NCBI RefSeq assembly: GCF_029688845.1
Contig: NZ_JARUKW010000005.1
Span: 62,001 to 126,000, forward strand
DNA from: Natronococcus sp. A-GB1
GTDB taxonomy: Archaea; Halobacteriota; Halobacteria; Halobacteriales; Natrialbaceae
DNA length: 64,000 bases
Direction: 5' to 3'
This document shows, one piece after another, positions 1 to 9,297 of the stretch (positions are counted from its first letter, which is position 1; every line of letters begins with the position of its first letter). The notes beneath the pieces were generated by a model, which worked only from the letters and a program-made list of their open reading frames with translations, did no database searches and was not told the DNA's origin. A program made the position numbers and the translations under genes.

Positions 1-90
1 TGCCCTCGGTAAAAAAGTTCGCTGTATAGAGCGCACCTACCGAAGACCGCACAAAAACTGTTACAGTAGCCCGCCGGCTCTCGAGCCGCT

Positions 91-855
91 CTACTCCGGG
101 ATCGTCTCCCGGAACGTCTCCGGCTCGTCGTGGAAGCAGTCACCGACGACGATGGCGTCCGCACCGGCCTCGAGGATCTCGCTCGCCTTTTCGGAGCTGT
201 CGATCCCGCCGCCGTAGAACAGCGCCGTCTCCTCGAGATACCGAGCGGCGGCCTCGACGTCGTCGGGACCGCCGTAGGTGCCCGAGTACTCGACGTAGAA
301 GATCGGGAAGTCGTAGAACACCTCCGTCGCGAGGGCCGCACCGGCGACCTCGTCGGGACTGTAGGCGGTGTCGACGCCCGAGACGGCTGCAGCCGTCGAC
401 TCGAGGTGTTGGACGACGTACCCCTCGCCGACGAGCTTGTCCGCGAGCTCCGCGACCACCTCGACGCCCTTCGAGGCGATCAGGTCGCCGACGAGGGGAA
501 CGCTCGAGCCAAGCAGTTCGTCTGGTTTCTGTCCGACCTCGGTGAACAGCTCGACGTGCTTGCCGACGAAGTGGTCCCGGTCGCCGTTGTAGACGGCGGG
601 GATCGAGACGGCGTCGGCCGCCTCGATGGTCTCCCGCGAGACGTGGCTCGAGCTGTACGGCTCCTGAAAGATCGGAATCTCCGAGAGGACGTCCGTGACT
701 CGTTCGATCGCCTCGAGGCTGTTCGACTCGGTGACGCCGTCGGAGCCGCCGACGAGCACCAGATCGGTCCCCTCGAGGACGCCGAGATCCGACGGCAGGG
801 ACTTCGCCGGATCGACTTTCGTGACGTGGGTGATCCCATCCCAGTCGACGTTCAT
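91..855 (-). CDS. geranylgeranylglyceryl phosphate synthase family protein
   Basis: 254-residue member of the PcrB/GGGPS family, the (beta/alpha)8-barrel enzymes that join geranylgeranyl diphosphate to sn-glycerol-1-phosphate in the first ether-bond step of archaeal lipid synthesis. Visible are KVDP at residues 13-16, YVEYSGTYG at 187-195, GGGI at 215-218 and ADAIVVGD at 232-239, the usual phosphate-binding end of the barrel. Length is normal for the family. Haloarchaea often carry two paralogues, so the family call is firmer than the claim that this is the main housekeeping copy. It ends 70 bp before an unrelated same-strand gene. Confidence 0.82.
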   Translation of the reverse strand: MNVDWDGITHVTKVDPAKSLPSDLGVLEGTDLVLVGGSDGVTESNSLEAIERVTDVLSEIPIFQEPYSSSHVSRETIEAADAVSIPAVYNGDRDHFVGKHVELFTEVGQKPDELLGSSVPLVGDLIASKGVEVVAELADKLVGEGYVVQHLESTAAAVSGVDTAYSPDEVAGAALATEVFYDFPIFYVEYSGTYGGPDDVEAAARYLEETALFYGGGIDSSEKASEILEAGADAIVVGDCFHDEPETFRETIPE

Positions 856-925
856 GCGGACGGATTCAGCGGTCGCGTAAAATCCCTGTCGGTTCGGACC
901 GATTGGCGTCGCGGGACCGAGTCGG

Positions 926-1678
926 CTACTCGTCGAGCGGGGTTCCGTCGACCCGCTTTGCGCCCTCGGAGTCGTGGACGACGACCTCGCCCGGCTCCTG
1001 ATCCGCGGGTTCGTACTCGTCGCGGACGCCGATCGCCTCCTCGAGCTCTCGAACCGCGCGCTCTTTCAGCGCGCGGGCGAGTTCCTCCGCGTCCTCGCGG
1101 GAGATCTCTCGGCCCAGCCCCTCGCACTCGTGTGCGCGGAGGACGCCCGCCTTGTCCTCGCTGTCTGCACCTGCCTGCGCCGGGAGCGAAACGCTATCGA
1201 CGGCCTCGCCCATCGGCTGACTCGTTCCCGCGAGCCCGACGCTGAAGGGGTAGGTGCGACAGATCAGCGGTCGGTCCTCGTGGACGGTACAGGCGCCAAC
1301 GCCGGCCTCGTCCTCCACGTAGAACGCGCAGTCCCCACAGCCGTCGGTTTCGAGCGCCCACTCGAAGGTCTCGCCCTCGAGCCCGTCGTCGCCCTCCTCG
1401 AGGCCGTACGGCATCGGCCGAGCGACGTCGCGCCACTCGCGGTCCTCGGCGTCGGGAACCGTCTCGCCCTCGAGGTTGTCGTCGGTAGGCACGTCCTCGA
1501 GCCGGCGGACCTCGTCGGGGAACACCGTTGCCGTGTGTTCGTCCTCGCCGTGGCCCGTACAGCAGGCGCCACAGCGGGTACACTCGAAGCCGATCGACTC
1601 GATGGCGTCGGCCAGGTCGTCGACGGCCAGCTCGCGGGCGGACTCGAGTTCGGCTTCCAGCGATCGCACGTTCGTCAC
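926..1678 (-). CDS. YkgJ-type cysteine-cluster protein
   Basis: 250 residues of the YkgJ/UPF0153 zinc- or iron-chelating family. The CxxCxxCC cluster is at C33, C36, C39 and C40, and a second Cys set (CGDC, then CTVHEDRPLICRTYPF) follows in the middle, as in other members. The protein probably binds a metal or an Fe-S cluster, and its biochemical role is unknown. A GTG start at 1678 gives an N-terminus 30 residues ahead of the cluster. The C-terminal third is charged and haloarchaeal in style. It is divergent from the small gene at 1789. Confidence 0.8.
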   Translation of the reverse strand: MTNVRSLEAELESARELAVDDLADAIESIGFECTRCGACCTGHGEDEHTATVFPDEVRRLEDVPTDDNLEGETVPDAEDREWRDVARPMPYGLEEGDDGLEGETFEWALETDGCGDCAFYVEDEAGVGACTVHEDRPLICRTYPFSVGLAGTSQPMGEAVDSVSLPAQAGADSEDKAGVLRAHECEGLGREISREDAEELARALKERAVRELEEAIGVRDEYEPADQEPGEVVVHDSEGAKRVDGTPLDE

Positions 1679-1788
1679 TACGTCTCGAGGGGCAAAAGCC
1701 GGTCGCTTGGCGCTGCCTCCTACGATGGGGCGGACTGTCTTCTGTGCGAGGACGAACCGTTACCATCGCTTGAGACCTACGCTAGCAT

Positions 1789-2052
1789 ATGTCATCACTC
1801 AACGAGGAGATGGGCGACGTCCAGACGGAGATCGATCACGTCCGCGAGCACCTCCGGAGAGAGGTTCCCGACCTCTTCGCGTTCGACGTCACCGTCAGCC
1901 GGATCGAGTACAACGCGAACAGCAACAGCGTCACGCTCACCGTCGAACCCAGCTCCGAGGCCCGCAAGCAGATCTCCGAGGAGTTCGGCGGCGTCCGGGT
2001 ACGGATGGAGGATCAGCTCACCTTCGAGTTCCAGTTCACCTCGAACTCGTAG
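1789..2052 (+). CDS. conserved small haloarchaeal protein, unknown function
   Basis: 87 residues with no family I can name. The N-terminal 30 residues look helical and acidic. The rest alternates as beta strands (VTVSRIEYNANSNSVTLTVEP), like a small alpha/beta domain. Codon use and GC3 match the neighbours, and the ATG follows an AT-rich stretch (gctagcat), which suits a leaderless haloarchaeal start. Its 3' end overlaps the convergent MBL-fold gene by 17 bp. Confidence 0.65.
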   Translation: MSSLNEEMGDVQTEIDHVREHLRREVPDLFAFDVTVSRIEYNANSNSVTLTVEPSSEARKQISEEFGGVRVRMEDQLTFEFQFTSNS

Positions 2053-2821
2053 CGCGCTCGCCGTCCCACTCGAGTCGGCCCTCGACGGCGAGCTTCTCGA
2101 GGTGGGCCCGGACGGTCGCCCGCGCGAGGTCGCGAACCCCCTCGAGGTCCTTCTCGTAGGCGCCCTCGAGGACTGCCGCGAGCGAGCCGGCGCCGTCGTC
2201 GACGGCCTCGAGCACCCGTCGCTCGCGCTGGAGTCGGTGGGTGATGAGTCGCTCGAGGACCGCCCGCGGCGTCTCGACCGTGGGGCCGTGGCCGGGGTGT
2301 AGCGCCGGGGGATCGATCGCCCGGAGCCGGCGCAGCGTCGTCAGGTACGCGCGCATATCGCCCTCGGGGGCGCCGACGACGACGCTACCCTCGGCGACGG
2401 CACAGTCCCCGCAGACGATCGATCCGTCCGAGCCGGTCCCGAACGCGAGGTGGTCGGGCGCGTGTCCCGGTGTCTCCAGAACGCGCACGCGCTCGTCACC
2501 GAGGTCGATCGTCGCCCCTGGAAGCAGCTCCCGGTCGGGGTCCCGTCCCGTCGCCTCGCGGAACCGCTCGCTCCGTCCATACCGGCCCCAGACGGTCGCG
2601 CCGGTTTCGGCCGCGTAGGCGTCGACTGCGCCGACGTGGTCGGGATGGGTGTGGGTGACGACAACGTGTTCGACCGACCGCTCGGCGACGAGTCGATCGA
2701 GTTCGTCGGTGCGGGCCGCGGGATCGACGAGCACCGACGGCTCCTCGCCGAGCAGGTAGGCGTTGGTCGTCCCTCCAGGTGCGCGGGTACGGACGGGGAC
2801 GGCGACGGACGCGACGTTCAT
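2036..2821 (-). CDS. MBL-fold metallo-hydrolase (LACTB2/glyoxalase II-like)
   Basis: 261-residue metallo-beta-lactamase-fold hydrolase. The metal-binding THTHPDHVG motif lies at residues 56-64, followed by ETPGHAPDHLAFG, the GDCAV aspartate and HPGHGP, together the five usual metal-ligand motifs. After about residue 195 comes a helical region resembling the LACTB2 C-terminal winged helix (ATVRAHLEKL). The substrate is unknown: thioester, lactone or RNA hydrolysis all occur in relatives. It overlaps the convergent small gene at 2036-2052. Confidence 0.85.
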   Translation of the reverse strand: MNVASVAVPVRTRAPGGTTNAYLLGEEPSVLVDPAARTDELDRLVAERSVEHVVVTHTHPDHVGAVDAYAAETGATVWGRYGRSERFREATGRDPDRELLPGATIDLGDERVRVLETPGHAPDHLAFGTGSDGSIVCGDCAVAEGSVVVGAPEGDMRAYLTTLRRLRAIDPPALHPGHGPTVETPRAVLERLITHRLQRERRVLEAVDDGAGSLAAVLEGAYEKDLEGVRDLARATVRAHLEKLAVEGRLEWDGERATSSR

Positions 2822-2887
2822 GGGCGGTCATCACGGTCGGCAAAAAAAGGCGTATCGGAGACCGTCAGCGTTCGGTCCCGACGGTAA

Positions 2888-3169
2888 TCAGTGTTTGAGG
2901 AAGTACACTTGCTTGCGCGCGTCACGGAAGCTGTACCGGGAGCCGATCAGCTCGACGTCCTCGAGACGGTTGAGCGCGTAGCGAACGGTCCGGTCGGGCA
3001 GCAGCGACTCCTCGGCGAGCTGTCCCTGCGACAGCGGCGAGTCGGCCTCGAGAACCTTGGCGACGAGTTTCGCACTCGGCGGCAGGTCGCGAAGGCGGTC
3101 GCGGTACTCGTCTTCGGAAAGTGAGTCCTCGGCGGCAGCAGCGTGGTCCTCTGCGGTACTCATGCTCAT
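2888..3169 (-). CDS. small winged-helix transcriptional regulator (MarR-like)
   Basis: 93-residue DNA-binding protein. After an acidic N-terminus, residues about 30-80 form a winged helix-turn-helix: SAKLVAKVLE, LSQGQLAEESLLPDRTVRYALNRLEDVELI, then a short wing. The order matches MarR/TrmB-like one-domain regulators of haloarchaea. No effector domain is present. I chose the ATG at 3169; a GTG at 3178 and an ATG at 3163 are also in frame. The target is unknown. Confidence 0.72.
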   Translation of the reverse strand: MSMSTAEDHAAAAEDSLSEDEYRDRLRDLPPSAKLVAKVLEADSPLSQGQLAEESLLPDRTVRYALNRLEDVELIGSRYSFRDARKQVYFLKH

Positions 3170-3436
3170 ACCTACCACAGCGGAAGCAGAGGTGGTAAAG
3201 CTTCCCTATATGTGGATACGAACAATCCAGTTTGTAATAGGTGTATAGACGTCATATTATCACATCTATCTGAACCGTCCGGTTCCGGCATGACCGAGCG
3301 CTCTCGTAGCTACCTCGAGGCGGTAGTCGCCGGCTATCGACGGCGTTCGTACCGTGGATCGGCGTGTCACTTTCGGGACAGTCGCCGACGGACTCCAGTA
3401 TCGTTTTATCCTGTCGCTGCTGTAGTTGAACCCAGT

Positions 3437-4144
3437 GTGAAAGGACAGGAGTGGTACCAGGCCGACGACGTCGCCGCCGAGTACGACGACAAGCGCTTCT
3501 CCCAGGGCGGCCAGCTGATCGACCGCCGGGAGAAGGAAGCCGTACTCGAGGCTATCATGCCCGTCGAGGACCGCAACGTCCTCGAGATCGCCTGTGGTAC
3601 CGGGCGGTTTACCGTCATGCTCGCCGAGCGTGGCGCAGACGTCGTGGGACTGGACATTTCGGCAGCGATGTTGCAACAGGGACGCAAGAAAGCGCAGACG
3701 GCGAACCTGGAGGGAACCCTCGAGTTCCTGCGGGGCGACGCCGGACGACTGCCGTTTCCCGACGATCACTTCGACACCGTCATCGCGATGCGGTTTTTCC
3801 ACCTGGCGGACGATCCCGAGGCGTTCCTGCGGGAGATGCGTCGGGTCTCGCGCGACCAGATCGTCTTCGACACGTTCAACCGCTTCAGCGCGCGCAGCGT
3901 CTACAACTGGGCGCTTCCGATGGGGTCGCGGCTCTACTCGAAGAGCGAGGTCAGCGTACTGCTCGCGAAATCGAATCTGACACTGGTCGACGTCGAGGAC
4001 GACTTCCTGGCGCCGTACGGGCTCTATCGGTCGATCCCGAACCGGCTGGCAACCGCGATCCGCACGCTCGACGAGACGGTCGGTGGCCGTTCGCTGACCG
4101 ATCACTTCGCGTCGGTGTCGTACTGGAACACACGCGTTCGCTGA
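3437..4144 (+). CDS. class I SAM-dependent methyltransferase
   Basis: 235-residue Rossmann-fold methyltransferase of the Methyltransf_11/UbiE type. SAM motif I (LEIACGTGRFT) is at residues 49-59, the acidic end of strand 2 follows in VVGLDISAAML, and motif IV-like FPDDHFDTVIAM comes after. The GTG at 3437 is preferred because the preceding in-frame 98 codons are low-complexity and not conserved in style. The substrate is not evident. The downstream glycosyltransferase on the same strand hints at lipid or surface-glycan work, but the 54-bp gap makes an operon uncertain. Confidence 0.8.
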   Translation: MKGQEWYQADDVAAEYDDKRFSQGGQLIDRREKEAVLEAIMPVEDRNVLEIACGTGRFTVMLAERGADVVGLDISAAMLQQGRKKAQTANLEGTLEFLRGDAGRLPFPDDHFDTVIAMRFFHLADDPEAFLREMRRVSRDQIVFDTFNRFSARSVYNWALPMGSRLYSKSEVSVLLAKSNLTLVDVEDDFLAPYGLYRSIPNRLATAIRTLDETVGGRSLTDHFASVSYWNTRVR

Positions 4145-4198
4145 TCGCGGGATCGAATTCCGCCCTATTTTTATCCTCGGGTAGTTCTACTATACGGT

Positions 4199-5101
4199 AT
4201 GGAGCTCTCGGTAGTCGTCTCGACGCTCAACGACCGGGAGCGACTGCTGTCCTGTCTCGACGCGCTCGAGGCCGAAACCCCACACGGAACGGAGATCGTC
4301 GTCGTCAACGGCCCCTCCTCGGATGGAACGACGGGTGTCGTTCGCGAACGCGATGACGTCGATGTCCTCGTCGAGATCTCGGAACGAAACCCCAACGTCT
4401 CCCGGAACGCCGGCTTCGAGGTGGCGACGGGGGAGATCGTCGCCTTCCTCGACGCCGAGTACGCGATCGAACCCGGCTGGTACGAGGCCCTCGAGGATGC
4501 CACCGCCGACGGGTCCGACGTCGTCGCGGGGCCAACTCGGGAGGCCGACGGAACGGTCCCGGAGAGCGAGCGTACCCAACGGATCGTCGGCCACAGCGTG
4601 ACGGTCTTCGACGGCGGCAACGTCGCGTTCGACCGGACCTCGCTCGAGGCCCTGGACGGGTTCGACGAGTACCTCGAGAGCGACGGCGCACGCGACTGTG
4701 CCCACCGCGTGAGCGGCCTGGGCTTCGAGGTCGCCTGGTCGCCGTCGATGGCCGTCCGCAGCGACGTCGGCGCCGACGGCGGCCGGCCCGACCCGGAGTG
4801 GGGAACGACGTACCGGGCACTGGCCTACGGTCTCGGGAAGAACTACGGCCCGCGACCGACCGTACTCGGACGGACAGTCGGCAGCGCGATCCGGGACGGC
4901 CTCTCGGGGGTTCGGGAAATTATCACCGGGGACGCGACGCCGACCGGCTGGTTCTCCGACGGGGTCGACGTCGTCACGAACGCCGCGGGGGGGTTCAAAG
5001 ACGGCGTGCAGGCTCGCTACGCGGATCGATCGACCCGCCGCAATCCGAACGGACTGTCGGTGCGCCACGATCGAGCCGTTCGGATCTACGACCGCCGATG
5101 A
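4199..5101 (+). CDS. family 2 glycosyltransferase
   Basis: 300-residue GT-A glycosyltransferase. The N-terminus ELSVVVSTLNDRERLLSCL is the nucleotide-binding start of GT2 enzymes. NVSRNAGFEVATGEIVAFLDAE at residues 66-87 carries the RN.G and DxD-like (D-A-E) motifs, and GGNVAFDR with FDEYL matches the acceptor-side block. There is no membrane segment. It likely transfers a sugar from a nucleotide- or dolichyl-activated donor in cell-surface or N-glycan synthesis, with unknown specificity. A TATA-like run (ctatttttatcc) lies about 30 bp upstream. It abuts the convergent crotonase gene with no gap. Confidence 0.8.
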   Translation: MELSVVVSTLNDRERLLSCLDALEAETPHGTEIVVVNGPSSDGTTGVVRERDDVDVLVEISERNPNVSRNAGFEVATGEIVAFLDAEYAIEPGWYEALEDATADGSDVVAGPTREADGTVPESERTQRIVGHSVTVFDGGNVAFDRTSLEALDGFDEYLESDGARDCAHRVSGLGFEVAWSPSMAVRSDVGADGGRPDPEWGTTYRALAYGLGKNYGPRPTVLGRTVGSAIRDGLSGVREIITGDATPTGWFSDGVDVVTNAAGGFKDGVQARYADRSTRRNPNGLSVRHDRAVRIYDRR

Positions 5102-5890
5102 TCACTCCCGGCTGAACTGGGGTTCCCGATCGGCGGGCCGCGCATCGAACCCTTCCCGATAGTCCTCGGTGTCGTCGAGTTCGTGTCCCAGTGCCCGCTC
5201 GAACTCGAGCCCCCGCTCGAGAGGTGTCTCGAGCGCGGCGTTGAGGGCGCGTTTCCCGTTCTCGAGGCCCAGCGGTGCGTTCTCGCAGAGTCGGTCCGCG
5301 AACGCCTTCGTCCGCTCGTCGACCGCGTCGTCCGCACAGAGTTCGTGGACGAGTCCCATCCGCGTTGCCTCCTCTGGCTCGACGAACTCGCCGGTGAGGA
5401 CGATCTCCTTGGCCTTCGAGAGCCCGACCAGTCGGGGGAGCCGCTGCGTGCCGCCGCCGTGGGGGAACGTTCCCAGTGTGACCTCGAGCAGCCCGTACTT
5501 GGCGTCGCGGCCCAGAACCCGGAAGTCACAGAGCAGGGTCAGTTCGAACGCGCCGGCCGGCGCGGCCCGCTTGATCCCGGCAACGACCGGCTGGCGGGTC
5601 CCCTCGATGGTCTCGAGCAACGAGGGAAAGACGTCCCGATCGATGTCGGAGCCGGGCTCGACCCGGTCGCGCATCATCTCGAGGTCCATCCCGGCGCTGA
5701 GGACGGATCCCTCTCCGAGCAGGGTGATCGCCCAGACGTCCTCGTCGGCGTCGACGCGCTCGAACGCCGCGGTCAGATCCCGCATGAGATCGACCGACAT
5801 CGCGTTTCGTTTCTCGGGTCGGGCGAGGTAGACATCGGCCCGTCGGTCGTTCCGATCGATACGCGCGAGTCCAGTGCCAACGGATTCCAT
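5102..5890 (-). CDS. enoyl-CoA hydratase/isomerase (crotonase) family protein
   Basis: 262 residues of the crotonase fold. The oxyanion-hole stretch is SAGMDLEMM. The two glutamates equivalent to E144 and E164 of rat mitochondrial hydratase are both kept (in GAFELTLLCD and in KYGLLEVTLG), followed by GTFPHGGGTQRLPRLVG. It is therefore probably an active hydratase acting on enoyl-CoA esters. The second oxyanion segment reads AAPAGAFEL rather than GGGCEL. It converges on the GT2 gene and shows no operon partner. Confidence 0.84.
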   Translation of the reverse strand: MESVGTGLARIDRNDRRADVYLARPEKRNAMSVDLMRDLTAAFERVDADEDVWAITLLGEGSVLSAGMDLEMMRDRVEPGSDIDRDVFPSLLETIEGTRQPVVAGIKRAAPAGAFELTLLCDFRVLGRDAKYGLLEVTLGTFPHGGGTQRLPRLVGLSKAKEIVLTGEFVEPEEATRMGLVHELCADDAVDERTKAFADRLCENAPLGLENGKRALNAALETPLERGLEFERALGHELDDTEDYREGFDARPADREPQFSRE

Positions 5891-5971
5891 GGCGAACCGA
5901 TCAGACGCCAGGAGTATAACGGACGGGGTCGGCGACTATCCGACGAACCCGCTGTGACGCAAGGGGGCTCG

Positions 5972-6934
5972 TTACTCGGGATCGAAGCCGCCGGCGAGCC
6001 AGTCGAGCGCGAACAGCGCGACTGCACCGAGAGCGGCCCACGCTGTCGTCAACAGGATCGTCTCCGTCGTCATCGGGTGTACTTCGGCGATGTTGTGAAG
6101 CGGTGCGGGCACGGACCCGGCGATGAGACCAACGAGGAACACGAGCGTGAGCCCGCGGTGGCGATCCAGCGCGAACCTGACGACCCGTGCGATCGTAACG
6201 AGTCCGACGAAGCCGCCGACGATGAAGACGACGACGGTCGACCCCGGCTCTCCGACGGCGGCGAGCGTTCCGTTTCCAAGTACGAAATCCTGCAGCGACT
6301 GGCGGAACGCACTCAGTTCGCCCGTGAGAACGACGTACTGGCCGAGCAAGATCAGGATCAGCGATCCCGATATGCCCGGCAGAATCATCGCGCTGATCGC
6401 CAGTGCCCCGGAAATGAAGATAACGACGAGGCCGCTACCCGGTAGCTGGAGGATGTTGGCGGAAACGAGCAGCGCGAACCCGGTGCCGGCGACAGCCGCA
6501 AGGACGTGTTGACTCGAGTCGAACGTCAGGCTCCGGAAGAGGACGACCGCCGACGCGGCGATCAGTCCGATAAAGAAGCCAAAGAGCGGAAGCGGATGCG
6601 ATTCCGAGAGGGCTGTGACCGCCTCGGCGATGAGCGCGACGGCCGTTATCATCCCCACGCCCAATGGGAGCAGGAACTGCAGATCCATCTCGAGCAGTGC
6701 TTCCTTGGCGCGTCCCCGCCGCTCGGCGTCGTATCCTCGGAGCACGTCGATCGCTCGCCCGGGCGTAAGCGAGGTGACGGCGGCGATCAGCCGGCCGTAG
6801 AACCCGAGCAAGAGCGCAACGGTGCCGCCGGAGACGCCGGGGAGGGCGTCGGCGGTTCCCATACAGAGACCGTAGCAGTAGACCCGCAGCACCGAGAATC
6901 GCGGTCCGAGCCGCTGTTCGAGAGCGTGTAACAT
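5972..6934 (-). CDS. DUF368 membrane protein, putative polyprenyl-phosphate translocase
   Basis: 320-residue polytopic membrane protein of the DUF368 family. Two related re-entrant-type motifs are seen: ALPGVSGGTVALLLGFYGRL near residues 30-50 and ILPGISGSLILILLG in the middle, which suggests an internal duplication. About eight to ten hydrophobic segments follow. Bacterial DUF368 proteins (PopT) recycle undecaprenyl phosphate across the membrane. By inference this one could flip a dolichyl-phosphate carrier used in archaeal N-glycosylation. A TTTATG box about 90 bp upstream may be its promoter. Confidence 0.82.
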   Translation of the reverse strand: MLHALEQRLGPRFSVLRVYCYGLCMGTADALPGVSGGTVALLLGFYGRLIAAVTSLTPGRAIDVLRGYDAERRGRAKEALLEMDLQFLLPLGVGMITAVALIAEAVTALSESHPLPLFGFFIGLIAASAVVLFRSLTFDSSQHVLAAVAGTGFALLVSANILQLPGSGLVVIFISGALAISAMILPGISGSLILILLGQYVVLTGELSAFRQSLQDFVLGNGTLAAVGEPGSTVVVFIVGGFVGLVTIARVVRFALDRHRGLTLVFLVGLIAGSVPAPLHNIAEVHPMTTETILLTTAWAALGAVALFALDWLAGGFDPE

Positions 6935-7259
6935 ACCTGGGGGTCACCGTCCGATCGTCGTCGACGGCGGAGAGCCGACCGCCCGTTTCGCGACCATACG
7001 TAGCGAACGTTTCGGCTCCGACATAAATCGACTCACTCGACCCGACGGATGCGAACCCGACACAGGCCGAGTTCGGCGGCTCGAGCGATCCTCGAGCGGC
7101 GTTTCCTGTCGGATCTGAACTCGTCGGCGACTGCGATGTCGCACGCCCGTCGTCTCGAGGGTGTGTCGAGGTGTGACAGGGAAATCGCCAGACGGAGCGC
7201 CGACGGCTAGCGAAACAATTATATAGAAGTGCTGACGACATGGTTACTGAGGATCAACA
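6935..7259. other. intergenic region between DUF368 gene and thermosome gene
   Basis: 325 bp between divergent genes. It holds the thermosome promoter at its right end and a possible TATA element (minus-strand TTTATG near 7022-7030) for the DUF368 gene. I see no open frame with haloarchaeal codon bias and no strong repeat in the rest. Confidence 0.5.
7211..7226 (+). promoter_or_regulatory. thermosome gene promoter (BRE-like CGAAAC plus TATA)
   Basis: CGAAAC at 7211-7216 is followed directly by a TATA element, ttatatag, at 7219-7226. The ATG is at 7260, so a start about 25 bp downstream of the TATA would give a very short leader. A CGAA element ahead of the TATA box is the layout reported for heat-responsive cct promoters in Haloferax. 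Heat induction here is inference. Confidence 0.65.
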
Positions 7260-8837
7260 ATGGCACAACAGCGACGCATGGGCGGACAGCCTATGTTCAT
7301 TCTGAGCGAGGACAGTCAGCGAACCCAGGGCCGGGACGCCCAGTCGTCGAACATCATGGCCGGCAAGGCCGTCGCCGAGTCGGTACGGACGACACTCGGG
7401 CCCCGCGGGATGGACAAGATGCTCGTCGACTCGGGCGGCGAGGTCGTCATCACGAACGACGGCGCGACCATCCTCAACGAGATGGACATCGAACACCCCG
7501 CGGCCCAGATGCTCGTCGAGGTCGCCGACTCCCAGGAGGAAGAGGTCGGCGACGGGACGACGACCGCGGCCGTGATCGCCGGTAACCTGCTCGCCGAGGC
7601 CGAGGACCTCATCGAGCAGGACGTCCACGCGACGACGATCGTCGAGGGCTACCACGAGGCCGCCGAGATCGCCCTCGAGGCGATCGCCGAGCAGGTCAGC
7701 CAGGACGCCGTCGACGACGACGTGCTCAAACAGGTCGCCGAATCCAGCATGACGGGCAAGGGCACCGGCGGCCTGACCGCCGAGTCGCTGGCCGAGACGG
7801 TCGTCGAGGCCATCCGCCACGTCGAGGACGACAAGGGCGTCCACCGGGACAACGTCACCGTCCACACCCAGGTTGGCGCGTCCTCGAACGCGACCGAGCT
7901 CGTTCCCGGTATCGTCATCGACGAGGAGGCAGCCCACGACGCGATGCCCGACGAGGTCGAGGACGCCTCGATCGCCGTTCTCGACGTCGAACTCGGCGTC
8001 CGAACCGGCGACATCGACGCCGAGTACGCTATCGACTCGATCGACCAGCTCAACCAGGCGATCGACGCCGAGGAGAGCGAGGTTCGCGGCTACGCCGAGA
8101 CCCTCGCCGAGAGCGGCGCCGACGTCGTCTTCACGACCGACGACGTCGACGATCGCATCAGCTCGTTCCTCGCCAAGGAGGACGTGCTCGTCTTCGACAA
8201 CGTCGGCAGCTCCGACGCCCGCCAGATCGTCTCCGCGACCGGCGCGAACCGCGTCGGCGCCCTCGAGGATCTCGAGGAGAGTGACTTCGGCGCGGCCGAC
8301 CGGGTCCGCAGCCAGAACTACGGCGACGACGACCTCGCGTTCGTCGAGGGCGGCGCGGCCGCCGAGGCCGTCACCGTCTTCGTCCGCGGCGGCACCGAAC
8401 ACGTCGTCGACGAGCTCGAGCGCGCCATCGGCGACGCCCTCGACGTCGTCTCGACCGCGCTCGAGTCGGGCGAGGTCGTCCCCGGCGCCGGCGCGACCGA
8501 GATCGCGATCGCGGACAAGATCCGCTCGGCGGCCGCCGGCATCGAGGGCCGCAAGCAGCTCGCGGTCACCTCCTTCGCGGACGCGCTCGACGTCGTTCCG
8601 CGGACGCTGGCGACCAACACCGGCCAGGATCCGATCGACACCCTCGTCGATCTGCGGGCGGCCCACGAGGGCGGCGAGCGCGCCGGCCTCATCACCGACG
8701 GCGAGACCGTCACCATCGACGACCCATTCGAGTACGGCGTCGTCGACCCCGCGGACGTCAAGCGCGAGGCCATTCAGAGCGCGACCGAGGCCGCGACGAT
8801 GATCGTCCGCATCGACGACGTCATCGCCGCCGAGTAG
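7260..8837 (+). CDS. thermosome subunit (group II chaperonin, CCT3-like)
   Basis: 525-residue chaperonin subunit that refolds proteins with ATP in a double ring. Present are [12 protein letters not shown], the ATP-site motifs NDGATIL and [12 protein letters not shown], the ATPase-linked VVPGAGATE segment, and [15 protein letters not shown] near the end. The protein stops at RIDDVIAAE without the Gly/Met-rich tail of the longer haloarchaeal subunits (about 550-560 residues), which fits the shorter third subunit type. An ATTGT/ACAAT dyad with T-rich DNA at 8868-8886 may act as terminator. Confidence 0.95.
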   Translation: MAQQRRMGGQPMFILSEDSQRTQGRDAQSSNIMAGKAVAESVRTTLGPRGMDKMLVDSGGEVVITNDGATILNEMDIEHPAAQMLVEVADSQEEEVGDGTTTAAVIAGNLLAEAEDLIEQDVHATTIVEGYHEAAEIALEAIAEQVSQDAVDDDVLKQVAESSMTGKGTGGLTAESLAETVVEAIRHVEDDKGVHRDNVTVHTQVGASSNATELVPGIVIDEEAAHDAMPDEVEDASIAVLDVELGVRTGDIDAEYAIDSIDQLNQAIDAEESEVRGYAETLAESGADVVFTTDDVDDRISSFLAKEDVLVFDNVGSSDARQIVSATGANRVGALEDLEESDFGAADRVRSQNYGDDDLAFVEGGAAAEAVTVFVRGGTEHVVDELERAIGDALDVVSTALESGEVVPGAGATEIAIADKIRSAAAGIEGRKQLAVTSFADALDVVPRTLATNTGQDPIDTLVDLRAAHEGGERAGLITDGETVTIDDPFEYGVVDPADVKREAIQSATEAATMIVRIDDVIAAE

Positions 8838-8917
8838 TCGTCCGGTCGTCTTCTTCATCGAACTAATTGTATTTTTGACAATATAGTTAAGTAATAATAC
8901 ACAAATCGTCCTGTAGA

Positions 8918-9265
8918 ATGTCCCTCTCTCCGCCGTCCGACAGGCTGACTCCCGTCAATGACGTCGCAGGTCGAACCGTCTACCGCGACGAGGACCGCGA
9001 GACCTACCACGTGTGGTGGACCGACAGCGATCCCGAGGCCGTGACCACGGTCTTAGTGATGGCCGTCGCGTCGGTGCTCGAGACCGATTCCGAGGAACTC
9101 GAGGCGCTGTCGACGCGGGTCGATCCCGACGCTCTCGATACGTTGTTCGCCCACTGGGGTCGACACCGCATCGAGGACGGAACGACCTCGTTTCGGTTCG
9201 CCGGCTGCGCGATCGTTTGCCACGCCTCGGGCGAACTCGTCATCGATCCGCCGGCCGACCGCTGA
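8918..9265 (+). CDS. HalOD1-domain protein
   Basis: 115 residues made almost wholly of one HalOD1 output domain, a haloarchaeal domain found alone or fused to receiver domains. Markers are the VVMAVASVLETDSEELEALSTRVDPDALDTLF helix pair and the terminal beta hairpin (FRFAGCAIVCHASGELVID). The function is unknown; a signalling or protein-interaction role is usually assumed. The leader at 8879-8916 is AT-rich (atatagttaagtaataata), a likely promoter. Confidence 0.82.
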   Translation: MSLSPPSDRLTPVNDVAGRTVYRDEDRETYHVWWTDSDPEAVTTVLVMAVASVLETDSEELEALSTRVDPDALDTLFAHWGRHRIEDGTTSFRFAGCAIVCHASGELVIDPPADR

Positions 9266-9297
9266 TTCCTGCTCGGTCGACTGACCCCGATTCGCCC

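Noticed and set aside
7254-8858. A 534-codon minus-strand open frame opposite the thermosome gene
   Set aside because: It is the antisense shadow of a GC-rich gene: Asp/Val/Leu/Arg repeats without motifs, while the plus strand is a clear chaperonin.
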